From JBEKIK01 sp050013075 (lineage in GTDB: Bacteria > Planctomycetota > Planctomycetia > Pirellulales > Thermoguttaceae): 52,559 nucleotides of DNA. The DNA lies in the NCBI GenBank assembly GCA_050013075.1, contig JBEKFZ010000021.1, positions 1-52,559 of the forward strand, read 5' to 3'. Made by a program: the position numbers and the translations under genes. The notes beneath the pieces are model-generated. The model was not told the DNA's origin. It saw only the letters and a list, made by a program, of their open reading frames with translations, and searched no databases. Shown in pieces: positions 37,501-45,379 of this stretch (position 1 is its first letter; each line of letters begins with the position of its first letter).

Positions 37501-38426
37501 GGCTGATGGCCGTGGCCTTAAGCGGGCCGTTCCAGGCCTCGGCGCTGCCGTATCGCGACGAAGACCTTAACAAGGCTGAATATGCCTATCAACTGCCGGC
37601 CAGCGCCGGACCGGTGTTCTGCTTCAGCGCCAAAACACTGGGCGTGGGCTCCGCGGCCTGCGGTCCGCGTCCGCTAAGCCAATACACAGTGTATTCCGAT
37701 CCCATCGCGTTTTCCTACGTATTGCGTCCGGTGCCGGCAGGCACGCGGGACCTGGCCGAGCTTGCCCGACAACCGGTCCCAGCCCGAGTGGCCCCGGTGG
37801 AAATAAATCGCGACTCGGCTGGCAAAGTAACTTTGAGTTGCGCAACGCCCGGGGCATCGGTTTCTTACTCGATCGACGACGGCGAGATTAAACCATACAC
37901 CGAGCCATTCACGCTGAAAAACGGGAAACTGACCGCAATGGCTACAGCCCCCGGGTACATTCCGCTGTTGCCCAGGCAGATAACAATCATGCCCGAATTC
38001 GATCGCGGCAAGTGGAAGATCGTATCGGCCGACAGTTTCCAGCCCGACGAGGGCATTCCAGAGCACTCAATCGACAATGACCCGAATACATACTGGCACA
38101 CGCAATGGGATCCGGACAGTCCGCCGCATCCGCACGAACTGGTAATCGACTTCGGCGAGGAGTTGAAATTGTCCGCCGTGGTCTACCAAGGGCGCCAGGA
38201 CATGGATCACGGTCGGATAGGGGACTACGAAATCTATCTATCCAACGACAAGTCGAACTGGGGGCGGCCGGCGGCCAAAGGCCGGTTCCAAAACGACGCC
38301 GAAAAACAGACGGTGAAATTACCTTCTCCGGTTACCGCGCGTTACCTGAAAATCGTGGCCCTTAACGAGGTCAGCGGAAATAATTGGACGACAATTGCGG
38401 AATTAACGATCATTTCCGCAAAGTAA
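34596..38426 (+). CDS. Secreted GH2 beta-galactosidase with C-terminal CBM32-type domain
   Basis: A 1276-residue protein with a signal peptide (about residues 1-24), a GH2 sugar-binding domain, an Ig-like domain, the TIM-barrel catalytic domain, a second Ig-like domain and the LacZ small domain (about 770-1040). Then come a chitobiase-C/FN3-like domain (about 1070-1130) and an F5/8 type C (CBM32) domain (about 1135-1276, 'HSIDNDPNTYWHTQW'). The acid/base Glu488 (WSLGNEC) and nucleophile Glu553 (YLCEYAHAM) are present. It should cleave terminal beta-galactosides outside the cytoplasm or in the periplasm. A GGAG site precedes the ATG. Its 3' end overlaps the convergent nfnB-like gene by 24 bp. 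Confidence 0.94.
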   Translation: MRAKNTKLMPICIALLATVTLGNAPEQGAPIPPEIENEQILGINKESPHATLMPYATVEQALAAKRLSSPFCKVLNGQWKFNWVTHPAQRPMDFWKPDFDVSAWKEIPVPSNWQILGYGTPYYRNAGYTFQKDWPRVLSEPPKNYTAYTERDPVGSYRHTFDLPADWTGRRVFITFDGVDAGFFLWINGEKVGYSVNSRCPAEFDVTKYVKPGKNVLAAEVYRYTAGSYLEDQDMWRLSGIFRNVYLWSAPQEHIRDFFVKTDLDAQYKDAVLDVTAKVKNYDDRPAPKNTLSLTLYDAQGKPVSGAAAEAAVPELQPGQEQEIKLTARVSDPAKWTAETPNLYTTVLKLGEEIISAHTGFRKVEIKGRVFSINGVPVKLKGANRHENWPDTGHYVTEERMIEDLKLLKGCNSNHVRTCHYTDDPRWYELCDQWGIYLVAEANVECHGYINVLDRQPRWLSAIVTRNVENVESKKNHASVVIWSLGNECGGGENFHEAVKAVKAIDSTRPVHYEPFGISDDNPADIDSRMYTAVGEVERIGKSERKKPFYLCEYAHAMNNSMGSIGDYNDLFDAYEGLMGGAIWEWQDQALWNRRDPTNPHLVYGGGFGEEPNDHYFICKGVVFADRTPTPKYAEAKRAYQWVGLAADDPAAGKLKVRNKYQFINLDRFNIAWTVSEDGTVIDRGTLPRLNLAPLSEGTLSVPFKKIQPRPGAEYYLRVAFMLPKDEPWAKAGEEVAVGQFLLPVSAGVVPAPKSSDMQPLSVQDNDKQVVISGKDFRVVFDRGDGAIAELSYGGKPMLIPGGGPKLHVWRAPHRNDDMWAAGDWSGRGLDALAHHANSVKVVKLAPGVVQVSINASAENQVGNGFDQQITYTVTGNGNITIDQAVDARSKRFVVARMGVRMFPDPKLDRFTWLGRGPTENYSDRKRGSDIGLYSSAVKEQLTPYVRPMECGNHEDVRWSAFTGDDGAGLMAVALSGPFQASALPYRDEDLNKAEYAYQLPASAGPVFCFSAKTLGVGSAACGPRPLSQYTVYSDPIAFSYVLRPVPAGTRDLAELARQPVPARVAPVEINRDSAGKVTLSCATPGASVSYSIDDGEIKPYTEPFTLKNGKLTAMATAPGYIPLLPRQITIMPEFDRGKWKIVSADSFQPDEGIPEHSIDNDPNTYWHTQWDPDSPPHPHELVIDFGEELKLSAVVYQGRQDMDHGRIGDYEIYLSNDKSNWGRPAAKGRFQNDAEKQTVKLPSPVTARYLKIVALNEVSGNNWTTIAELTIISAK

Positions 38427-39824
38427 TCCGCAAAGGTAGTTGTGAATGTCCTTGGCGGCGGCCTTGCCCGCGCCCATGGCCAGAATTACCGTTGCGCTGC
38501 CGGTGACAATGTCGCCTCCGGCCCAAACTCCCTTGCGGGTCGTACGGCCGTTTTCATCGGCCACGATGTATCCGCGGCGGTTAAGTTCCATTCCTTCGGT
38601 ATGTTGGGTAAGCAAGGGATTCGCGCCGGAGCCGATTGCGACGATCACCAGGTCGGTATCGAGAATGAATTCCGCGCCTTGCTTGGGAACCGGGCGGCGG
38701 CGCCCTGACTCGTCCGGCTGCCCAAGTTCCATTTCCTGGCAGCGGACCCGGCAAACCATGCCCTGCCGGTCGCCAAGATACTCCAACGGTGCGCAGAGCA
38801 GTTTGAAGATGATGCCTTCCTGTTGGGCGTGATGGATTTCCTCGGCTCGGGCGGGCATTTCGTCCAGGGATCGGCGATACAGGATATAGACGTTTTCGCC
38901 GCCCAGGCGCCGGGCGGTTCGAGCGGAGTCCATGGCCACGTTGCCCCCGCCCACGACGCAAACGTTCCGACCACGAACGATGGGCGTATCGTAATTGGGA
39001 AAGTCGTAAGCCTTCATCAGATTGGATCGGGTAAGGTATTCGTTGGCCGAGTACACGCCGCCGAGGTTCTCGCCCGGTATGCCCATGAAAGTCGGCAGCC
39101 CGGCCCCCACGCCGATAAACGCCGCGTCGAATCCCTCACGGTCCAAAAGTTCATCCATGTCGATTGAATTGCCGATGACTTGATTCAATTGCAGATCGAT
39201 GCCCAGACGTCGGAGATAATCGACCTCGGCCTCGACTATCGCCTTTGGCAGCCGAAACTCGGGAATTCCGTAGACCAAGACCCCGCCGGGCCGATGAAAG
39301 GCCTCGAAAATGGTGACCTGATGTCCGAGCAAGATCAAATCGCCGGCCACGGTCAGCCCGGCCGGACCCGCTCCGATCACCGCCACCTTCTTTCCAGTGG
39401 GGGGCGCTTTTTGGGGTAGTTCGATTTCCCCCTGCCGGCGTTCATAGTCCGCGGCGAACCGCTCCAATCGGCCGACGGCCGCCGGATCGCCTTTTTTGCC
39501 CAATATGCACAACGCCTCGCATTGCGTCTCTTGCGGGCAGACTCGTCCGCAGATCGCGGGCAGGCAATTTGTTTCCTTAATTTTTTGCGCCGCCCGGGCA
39601 AACTCGCCTTCCTCGATCAGTTTTATAAACCCGGGTATGTCCACGCTGACCGGACAACCCTCGACGCACTTCGGTTTTTTGCACCGTAGACAGCGCGCGG
39701 CCTCGGCCCGCGCCTCATCGGGCGAATAGCCCAACGGCACTTCATCGAAGTTGCGGATGCGAGCCTCCGGCGATTGCTCGGCCATGGGAACTCGCCGCGA
39801 AGGGGTCTTTTTTGCTTCACTCAT
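38403..39824 (-). CDS. NfnB/GltD-like NADPH-dependent FeS flavoprotein, large subunit
   Basis: A 473-residue protein of the glutamate-synthase small-subunit/NfnB family. It has an N-terminal cysteine-rich region binding [4Fe-4S] clusters (CLRCKKPKCVEGCP ... CGRVCPQETQCEALC) and two Rossmann domains ('VAVIGAGPAGLTVAG' and 'VCVVGGGNVAMDSAR'). It also has the C-terminal 'VWAGGDIVTGSATVILAMGAGKAAA'. I start at ATG 39824, which overlaps the preceding gene by 8 nt. Pairing with a ferredoxin-reductase-like small subunit and lacking the GltB glutamate synthase gene, it fits NfnAB or SudAB. Those enzymes couple ferredoxin, NADH and NADPH (or reduce sulfur). Which one cannot be decided here. Confidence 0.88.
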   Translation of the reverse strand: MSEAKKTPSRRVPMAEQSPEARIRNFDEVPLGYSPDEARAEAARCLRCKKPKCVEGCPVSVDIPGFIKLIEEGEFARAAQKIKETNCLPAICGRVCPQETQCEALCILGKKGDPAAVGRLERFAADYERRQGEIELPQKAPPTGKKVAVIGAGPAGLTVAGDLILLGHQVTIFEAFHRPGGVLVYGIPEFRLPKAIVEAEVDYLRRLGIDLQLNQVIGNSIDMDELLDREGFDAAFIGVGAGLPTFMGIPGENLGGVYSANEYLTRSNLMKAYDFPNYDTPIVRGRNVCVVGGGNVAMDSARTARRLGGENVYILYRRSLDEMPARAEEIHHAQQEGIIFKLLCAPLEYLGDRQGMVCRVRCQEMELGQPDESGRRRPVPKQGAEFILDTDLVIVAIGSGANPLLTQHTEGMELNRRGYIVADENGRTTRKGVWAGGDIVTGSATVILAMGAGKAAAKDIHNYLCGLLCGNDR

Positions 39825-40650
39825 CCTGGGAAATCCGCTGTAAAGAACATTCTTCCTGTTTGGTGTAAATCTTTTGGCGCGACAAGAGCAAGTCCCAATC
39901 GACCAGATGCCCGTCGAACTCGGGCCCGTCCACGCAGGTGAAACGGGTTTTGCCGTCCACTTCCACACGGCACCCGCCGCACATGCCGGTGCCGTCGACC
40001 ATCACCGGGTTCAGGCTGACCACCGTGCGCACGCCGAATGGCCGCGTGGCAATCGAGCAGAACTTCATCATAATCGCCGGACCGATGGCATATACGCAAC
40101 CGATTCGCTTGGATGTATCTTCACTGAAAAGTTCCTCGAGCGGCCCGGTGACCAGGCCCTTGCGCCCGGCGCTGCCGTCGTCGGTTGTGATGATATGCCG
40201 GTCGGAAACACTCGAGAGCCGGTCGGTCCAGAAAAGCAGGTCCTCGCTGCGCGATCCCTGGATCGTAATGACTCGGCTGCCGGACGCATGAAAAGCCCGT
40301 GCGATGGGATAGATGGGCGCTGCGCCCACTCCGCCGGCGACCATTGCCACGGTGTCGAGTTTTTCGATTTCCGAGGCCTTTCCAAGCGGACCGATCACGG
40401 CAAACAGCCGATCGCCGACTTTCAGCCTGGAAAGCTTTAGCGTGCTTGCACCCACGACCATCACGACCAGGGTGACGGTTCCCGATTCGCGGTCGAAATC
40501 GGCGATGGTCAGCGGAATTCGCTCGCCGCTTTCGTCCGCCATGACGACCACGAACTGGCCGGGTTGGGCCTTGCGAGCAATGCGCGGAGTTTCAATCGTT
40601 AATTCGAAGATCTTTGCTGTAAGCTGCCGCCTATTAAGAATCCGGCTCAT
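39817..40650 (-). CDS. NfnA/SudB-like ferredoxin-NAD(P)+ reductase subunit
   Basis: A 277-residue FAD- and [2Fe-2S]-binding protein of the dihydroorotate-dehydrogenase-electron-transfer type. It has an FAD-binding beta barrel ('IPLTIADFDRESGTVTLVV'), an NAD-binding domain ('MVAGGVGAAPIYPIARAF') and the C-terminal cluster ligands CGGCRVEVDGKTRFTC. It overlaps the large subunit gene by 8 nt, so the two are translationally coupled. It lies 167 nt downstream of the selenoprotein-like gene at 40818-42542, on the same strand, and may be in the same transcript. Confidence 0.9.
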   Translation of the reverse strand: MSRILNRRQLTAKIFELTIETPRIARKAQPGQFVVVMADESGERIPLTIADFDRESGTVTLVVMVVGASTLKLSRLKVGDRLFAVIGPLGKASEIEKLDTVAMVAGGVGAAPIYPIARAFHASGSRVITIQGSRSEDLLFWTDRLSSVSDRHIITTDDGSAGRKGLVTGPLEELFSEDTSKRIGCVYAIGPAIMMKFCSIATRPFGVRTVVSLNPVMVDGTGMCGGCRVEVDGKTRFTCVDGPEFDGHLVDWDLLLSRQKIYTKQEECSLQRISQDE

Positions 40651-40817
40651 TCAGTAACCTTTAATTTATGTTTTGGCAACCTGTTCCACATGCGACATTG
40701 GAAAGTGGATTCCCCATACCCATAATAAATGAACTGGCAGAAAAAGACAATCGGGTGGTGCGATGATGAACCAAACAAGCTATCACCTGCGGGGGGTATC
40801 GGCCGGGAATTGTTTTC

Positions 40818-42542
40818 TCATCCAAGCCATGGCCGCCGGTGCCGCATGTGGAAGAAGGACTGTGCGTCCGACCCGTCGCCGCCGAACAGAACCAGACCGC
40901 CGGACGGCGTGTCGATCATCCACCAGGTCCGCGATTGGCTTGTTCCCTCCGTGGCCGTGATGTAGCCTTCCATAAGGATCTTTGGTCCTTCGAGCCGCCA
41001 GGTTCCGCCTGGGCACTGCTGGACACTGCCCTGATTGGACGAGATCGTTTGGGCGAACCTGCCGTCGGGCCGGAAATCAATGCTCACGGTTTTCGATACT
41101 CCGTCCAGATAGAACTGCCACCGGCCCACAAGGTCGTCCGCCGCGACCGGCCTGAGCGTCGGCTCGGTCAACAGCGGAACGTCGTCTATAAGCCGATGCC
41201 AATCGTCTTCCCCTAGTCGGCCTTTATCATTGATGAATATTTGTTCCAGTCGTCTCCGATAAAAATGACTGTTGAAGGCCAGAACCAAAAACGGCAGATT
41301 GATCAAATATATGATGCCTCCTAACAACAAGGATAACGGGATTAATACGGTTGCAATTATTGCTGTTTGCAGGGCAAACGTAGTGACGATCATCAAAATG
41401 CCGAACGACGCCGCCAGCCCCATGGCCACCATGCAGGTCCACAATAGCGAAAGACCGAGGAAGCGTTGCGGAGTGTATTTCTTACGGCAGAAATAGCCGG
41501 CGATCATCATGGCCAACAGCAAATCAAAAATACAAAGGCCGTAGACAATCAACAATGGCGCCATGTCCTCGGCGTCTTCGAATTGGCACAAACAAGACAA
41601 AAGACCGATTGCAAACATCACTACCAGGATGAGGCAAAAAGTACGGCGCCGACTACCGCCACCGAGCCAATGCCCCATGAGCCAGACAACGCCCCATGCC
41701 AACACGCCCGATACGATCAAAAAACCGACCATCTCCGCGGTCAAAGGAGACATGAGGGCCGACGTTGCCGGCATGTACATAATGCCCAGCAACACGCCGA
41801 TTGGTATCAGGATCAGCCATGCCTGGCGATTGCGATTCTCCTTGGGTACGACAAGGAAAAAAACAACGAGCGCCCAAATGGGCAGGACGCGAAGGTAATT
41901 ATACCAGCGCCATTGCACAAAAACGGGCTGGCTGATGATTGTGCCTCGACCCGGAACTTCCAGCGAAGCCAGGATGCGCAAAGGTTCGTTGCCTGCGATG
42001 AAAGGTACTCGCCACGAGTACGAGCAAACGCCGCCTCAGCCGTACTCGAACGCGCCGGAGGCGATTTTTTGGTCGCCTTGATAAAAACTGATTTGCGGCG
42101 GGTTTGGATATACTTCGCGAATACTGTAACCGAGCGAAAGCAGCTTGCCGCGGCGCGTCACGGTGACTTTGGGCGTATCGGGCGTTCCGACATTCAGTTG
42201 GCATGTCCCGGACGGAACGAGTGTAAGATAGTTTACGTCCGTATCGGTATAAACCCGGCCGCCGTCCTCCCACTGAACGCGAATTTCCTTAATCTGATAT
42301 CGGCCCGGGGCAAGGAAAACGCTTGGGCCGGGATGATCGATTTCCATCAGCTTGCCTTGCACGTCGGCCAGGGTGAGTTTTTCCACGTGCCTGCCTTCGA
42401 TCTTTAACTCGCAGGCCGACGGGTCCCGGGCAGGCTGTTGATTCGCCGCCTCAGCCGCAAATGCGATAGCGGGCAAAAACAACAACCAGGCCGGGAGAAG
42501 ATGCCAACCGCCGGGCTTCACCGTTAAATGTAAAGTTTGCAT
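40818..42542 (-). CDS. Candidate selenoprotein A: secreted Sec-motif domain plus polytopic membrane region and lipocalin-like domain (UGA at 42038-42036)
   Basis: Conventional reading gives two ORFs in one frame: 168 residues ending FEYG-UGA, and 387 residues from 41981. The 18 codons between them are open. Decoding the UGA as selenocysteine (residue 169) gives one 574-residue protein. It has a signal peptide (about 12-30), a beta-rich exported domain with GAFEYG-U-GGVCSYSWRVP (Cys173 four residues after Sec), then about 8 transmembrane helices (about 225-460) and a C-terminal lipocalin-like domain (about 480-574, 'DLVGRWQFYLDG'). A 17-nt hairpin starts 14 nt after the UGA. A GGAAAG site precedes ATG 42542. 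Function is unknown; a UxxxC redox or metal site is inferred. No family is recognised. Confidence 0.87.
42005..42021 (-). promoter_or_regulatory. Predicted bacterial SECIS hairpin of candidate selenoprotein A
   Basis: On the - strand the RNA reads GUACUCG-UGG-CGAGUAC: a perfect 7-bp stem with a 3-nt loop containing G. It starts 14 nt after UGA 42038-42036, so the loop lies about 22-24 nt after the UGA. Bacterial SECIS elements for SelB sit immediately downstream of the UGA, with a small G-containing loop at this distance. The same hairpin follows the other two UGA sites. It also encodes Tyr-Ser-Trp-Arg-Val in frame. There is no U tract, so it is not a terminator. Confidence 0.85.
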
Positions 42543-42862
42543 GGTACTCTTTCCACCCGCACCCGAGCACTGCTACTGCGACGTTATGACGATCTTTCGC
42601 GACGCCCCGATTTTACCATATATCTGTACGGGTGTCAAAGGTTATGAATTTTTGTAGGGTGCGTGAAACGCACCCTATATATTGTGGTTATGGGGACTGA
42701 GAAGCGATAAATTCACAACCTCTTAGAAGTCGTCCTTGTTGAACGTCGTTTTTATCGAATGCGGATACTTCCCGCATCTCGAACGCGGATAAATCGCTTG
42801 AATCTTGTTCTTACGCTCCAGCGCGGGAACAAGATTCGGCAAAAAACTTTTCCATTGCGCAA
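42543..42862. other. Spacer between the two selenoprotein-like genes, with two hairpin repeats
   Basis: No gene is seen in these 320 nt. Two dispersed palindromes lie here: GTAGGGTGCGTGAAACGCACC (42654-42674, related to 27386-27410), and a GAATCTTGTTC / GAACAAGATTC inverted pair (42800-42837). A word related to the second occurs near 12970-13005. These may act as terminators or mRNA stabilisers between the two genes. Confidence 0.65.
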
Positions 42863-44704
42863 TCACATTACCGGCACTCCCGGTCCCGGTTTTTCGAGAT
42901 TGATTACGCTGTCGTTTTCTTGATCTATCTCGAAAGGATCGCCCTTCATTTTAACGTTGACGTGATATTCCTTGGCAGGCTCGGATGGCACTCGCCACGA
43001 GTACCGGCAGGTGAAACCTCATCCATACTCGAAGCTGCCGCTTTGGACGACTTCGCCCTTGGGGTCCTTGATGGTTAGTTCGGGTTTAGGCGGCCTGCCG
43101 CCGTTGACCATCATGTCCGAAACCACCTCGTCGACCGAACCGACCAGCGTCATTGCCAACGAGGCTTGTTTGTTCTCACCGCCGCCCTGGATGTAGCCGA
43201 CCGACACGAGGGGTTTGTATGGCGGGCCGAAAGGAAATTCGACTGTCTCTCCCTGGCTTACTTTGACGGGCTTGTATTTGGCGGTCGCCCCGGCCGTGAC
43301 GTACGTGAAACGGCGACCCGGCGGCCCTGCTGAGGTGCTACTGCCGCCCAGCAAACTCTCCAGTACCCGGCCCAGGGCCAGCAATCCTGACTTCTCCTTC
43401 GCCTCGTCTTTCTTCTCCTCTTTCTTCTCCTCCGGTTTGCTCGGCTCCGGGACGTTTGTCAAGTCGATGGTGTAGGACAGCAATTTCCACTGGCCCTCGG
43501 GTATGGAAATGGGCGTATCCTTTTCGCCGCTGATTTTGAGGAAGCCGTTGTCGCCGTAGATCACCGCGTTAAAGCGGCCGTTGGGATTCGTTATCTTGCC
43601 CAGGGGGGTTGAAGAGGGCGTTAGCGTGAGTTTATCGCCCGCCGGCGAAATTTTAAGGTTATAGTAACGGCCGTCGATGTTGACCATTTTAGACACGTAA
43701 TGCTGATAACTGTTCGACGTCGCTTCGTAAGGAGACGTGTAACCCCTATTGCCCTGGTCGGGATCGATCAGCAACATGTCGCCTTGTTCGGGATAAAGTT
43801 GCCCCCCGGACCTCATGATGTTTTTGGAAATACTGATCTCGTCATCGAATCGCCCGTTGCTGTTGAAGTCGATCAAGACCACGTGCCGTTTTTTTCCATC
43901 CAAGGTGATGTCGCCTTCGCGGTATGCCGCCGAATTGATCTGTACGATGGCATAGCTGTAATCGCGTGAAGCATTTACGTGTCCTCTGAGGAAAAAGGCG
44001 TAATCCACCGGAGTTCCATCCACGTCGAGCGTGATGTCCACCCGGGGAAACTCGAACATTCTGTAATTGGCCGGCAAAACTCGATTCGGCAGCGATGCGG
44101 CTTCGATTACCTTGTCGTCGGTCAAGTCGCCGTTGTGATTTGCGTCGAAATAAAGCCGGTTGTATGCAACCGCCTTCGGCTGATTCGGGGCTTCAGCCTC
44201 TTGATCGGATGACGATAAGGCCGAAAGCAGGCTGCCTGCTAGGCTTTTTGCCGGTTTCGATTTGGTTTCCTTGTCATCCGGCTTGGCATTGTCGTCTTTG
44301 GACTTCGAATCCTTGTCTTCGGATTCGGCCTTCTTTTTTTCCGATTCCGGGACCGCTTCATCGAGCGCGAAGGCGTATTCCTGGGTTCCAAACTTGGCGA
44401 CTCCACGGAACGGACAGTCAGATTCGTATTTAGGCTCCTTTTTTACAATCTCCTTGAACTTGGCCGTTTGTTCGGCCTGTCCGCCGCCGAAGTTGATGCT
44501 GCTTTTCCCTTCGGGCCCTATTTGGACTTGGAACATCTGAGGTCTTACAGCCCGGTAGATGTAGTCCGATGGGCTGTATGAAGTTCGCGATTCCAGCCGC
44601 TTAATCTCCAAGTTGCAGGTTTCCTCCCCGGCGACGGCATAAGCGGCAAAGGCCGCAACGGTTGCCGCAACCGCCGTCAATAAATATCGTGCCCATGTTT
44701 TCAT
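42863..44704 (-). CDS. Candidate selenoprotein B: secreted protein with EF-hand-like loops and C-terminal Sec motif (UGA at 43021-43019)
   Basis: Standard reading stops after 561 residues at GSFEYG-UGA. Reading through as selenocysteine (residue 562) adds 51 codons with GFTCRYSWRVP and a beta-strand-rich tail (KEYHVNVKMKGDPFEI) to a TGA at 42865-42863, giving 613 residues. The protein has a signal peptide (about 1-25) and a charged Lys/Asp/Glu/Ser linker (about 120-165). Two EF-hand/dockerin-like loops (DANHNGDLTDDKV, DFNSNGRFDDEI) are present, with a second charged linker (about 410-435). The last 130 residues resemble the exported domain of candidate A (GxFEYG-U-GxxCxYSWRVP). A 19-nt hairpin starts 13 nt after the UGA. 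Cys566 is four residues after Sec. An ATG with upstream GGAGGG marks the start. Confidence 0.86.
42987..43005 (-). promoter_or_regulatory. Predicted bacterial SECIS hairpin of candidate selenoprotein B
   Basis: RNA GGUACUCG-UGG-CGAGUGCC forms an 8-bp stem, with one U-G wobble where candidates A and C have U-A, so pairing is kept despite the base change. It starts 13 nt after UGA 43021-43019. Loop UGG is the same as in A. The hairpin encodes R-Y-S-W-R-V in frame. Confidence 0.84.
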
Positions 44705-44845
44705 GAGATAGGACCCTCCATTTCCTTGGTTTTTGATGATTGGCTCGGCATCGGAGAGTGGAGAACACGCCCGGGAGCCTCGTCCGCGAGGGAAGGCCTT
44801 GTTTTTGCGCCGATGCGCGCGCGGTGTTCTAAAGACAACTCAGAT

Positions 44846-44864
44846 GGTACTCGCCGCGAGTACC
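44846..44864 (-). promoter_or_regulatory. SECIS-like hairpin of copy C
   Basis: RNA GGUACUCG-CGG-CGAGUACC forms a perfect 8-bp stem with loop CGG, 13 nt after UGA 44880-44878. Compared with candidate B, the base differences in and next to the stem are mostly at third codon positions. The element is intact even though the surrounding gene seems degraded. Confidence 0.65.
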
Positions 44865-44940
44865 GGCAGGCGATGCCTCAGCCGTATTTCAACGCGATGC
44901 GCCCTACGGCTTTATTGAATCTCAGGTAATTAATATCGCC

Positions 44941-44968
44941 AAGCCCACGAGTTGCAATCCGTGGGCTT
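44941..44968. repeat. Diverged copy of the AAGCCCA palindrome
   Basis: AAGCCCACGAGTTGC followed by AATCCGTGGGCTT forms an imperfect 28-bp palindrome, related to the perfect one at 12920-12947. It lies within the weak copy-C reading frame, which argues against that frame being a complete functional gene. Confidence 0.75.
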
Positions 44969-45228
44969 AGATGTTTAGCTCTCAGAATTATGACATTTGC
45001 TCCGACGCGATTTCGCGGCCGCAGTTGCATTGTATAATCCTTACCGTTGCCGGGCGGCTTTTTGCAAAGACACTAAAACAATAGCAGATAATAAATCCGC
45101 TGGCAAGGGCACGTCAACCCCCAGCCCGGGAGGCATTGGGAACAATTTGGACGTAAATTATCCGCTTGTCACACTTGTACTTCGTATTTAACCAACCTTC
45201 CTTTGAATAGTTTCCGCGAAATATATTA

Positions 45229-45364
45229 AGAGCCTATCCCAAAACAATAATGTCATTCTGAGCGAAGCGAAGAATCTAGAAGGGACATGTAGCTAAAATG
45301 GGCCATATATTGCCAAATACGGTGATCCTTCGCTACGCTCAGGATGACTTTTGGGATAGGTTCT
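45229..45364. repeat. MITE-like element with AGAGCCTATCCCAAAA terminal inverted repeats (copy 1)
   Basis: A roughly 136-bp element with inverted ends AGAGCCTATCCCAAAA / TTTTGGGATAGGTTCT and inner arms GTCATTCTGAGCGAAGCGAA / TTCGCTACGCTCAGGATGAC. A second copy is at 48565-48698. It is non-coding and occupies much of the 349-nt gap (45031-45379) between copy C and the FeS membrane protein gene. Confidence 0.88.
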
Positions 45365-45379
45365 AAAATCATTACGCTT

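Larger units (their letters stand above)
44701..45030 (-). pseudogene. Probable decayed third copy (C) of the UGA/SECIS motif (UGA at 44880-44878)
   Basis: The frame reads LKYG-UGA-GIACRYSRRVPSE, clearly related to candidates A and B, followed by a 19-nt hairpin 13 nt after the UGA. Open reading runs from an ATG at 45030 through the UGA to a TGA at 44703-44701, which overlaps the ATG of candidate B (ATGA). If translated with Sec it would be 109 residues. However, the upstream half crosses a dispersed palindrome (44941-44968), the downstream peptide does not resemble the A/B tails, and the motif has E-to-K and W-to-R changes. I therefore call it a decayed fragment, or possibly a short leader gene coupled to candidate B. 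Low certainty. Confidence 0.45.

Noticed and set aside
38403..39968. The longer 521-residue start for the NfnB-like protein.
   Set aside because: The extra N-terminus lies fully inside the preceding gene; ATG 39824 with AGG upstream gives the normal family length.
42005..44864. The GUACUCG hairpins as rho-independent terminators or a plain dispersed repeat.
   Set aside because: They lack a U tract, always sit 13-14 nt after a UGA in the same protein context, are followed by open frame, and differ from one another mainly at synonymous or pairing-preserving positions.
44726..44929. A 67-residue + strand ORF similar to one at 42972-43196.
   Set aside because: Their resemblance is explained by the conserved UGA/SECIS DNA on the opposite strand.
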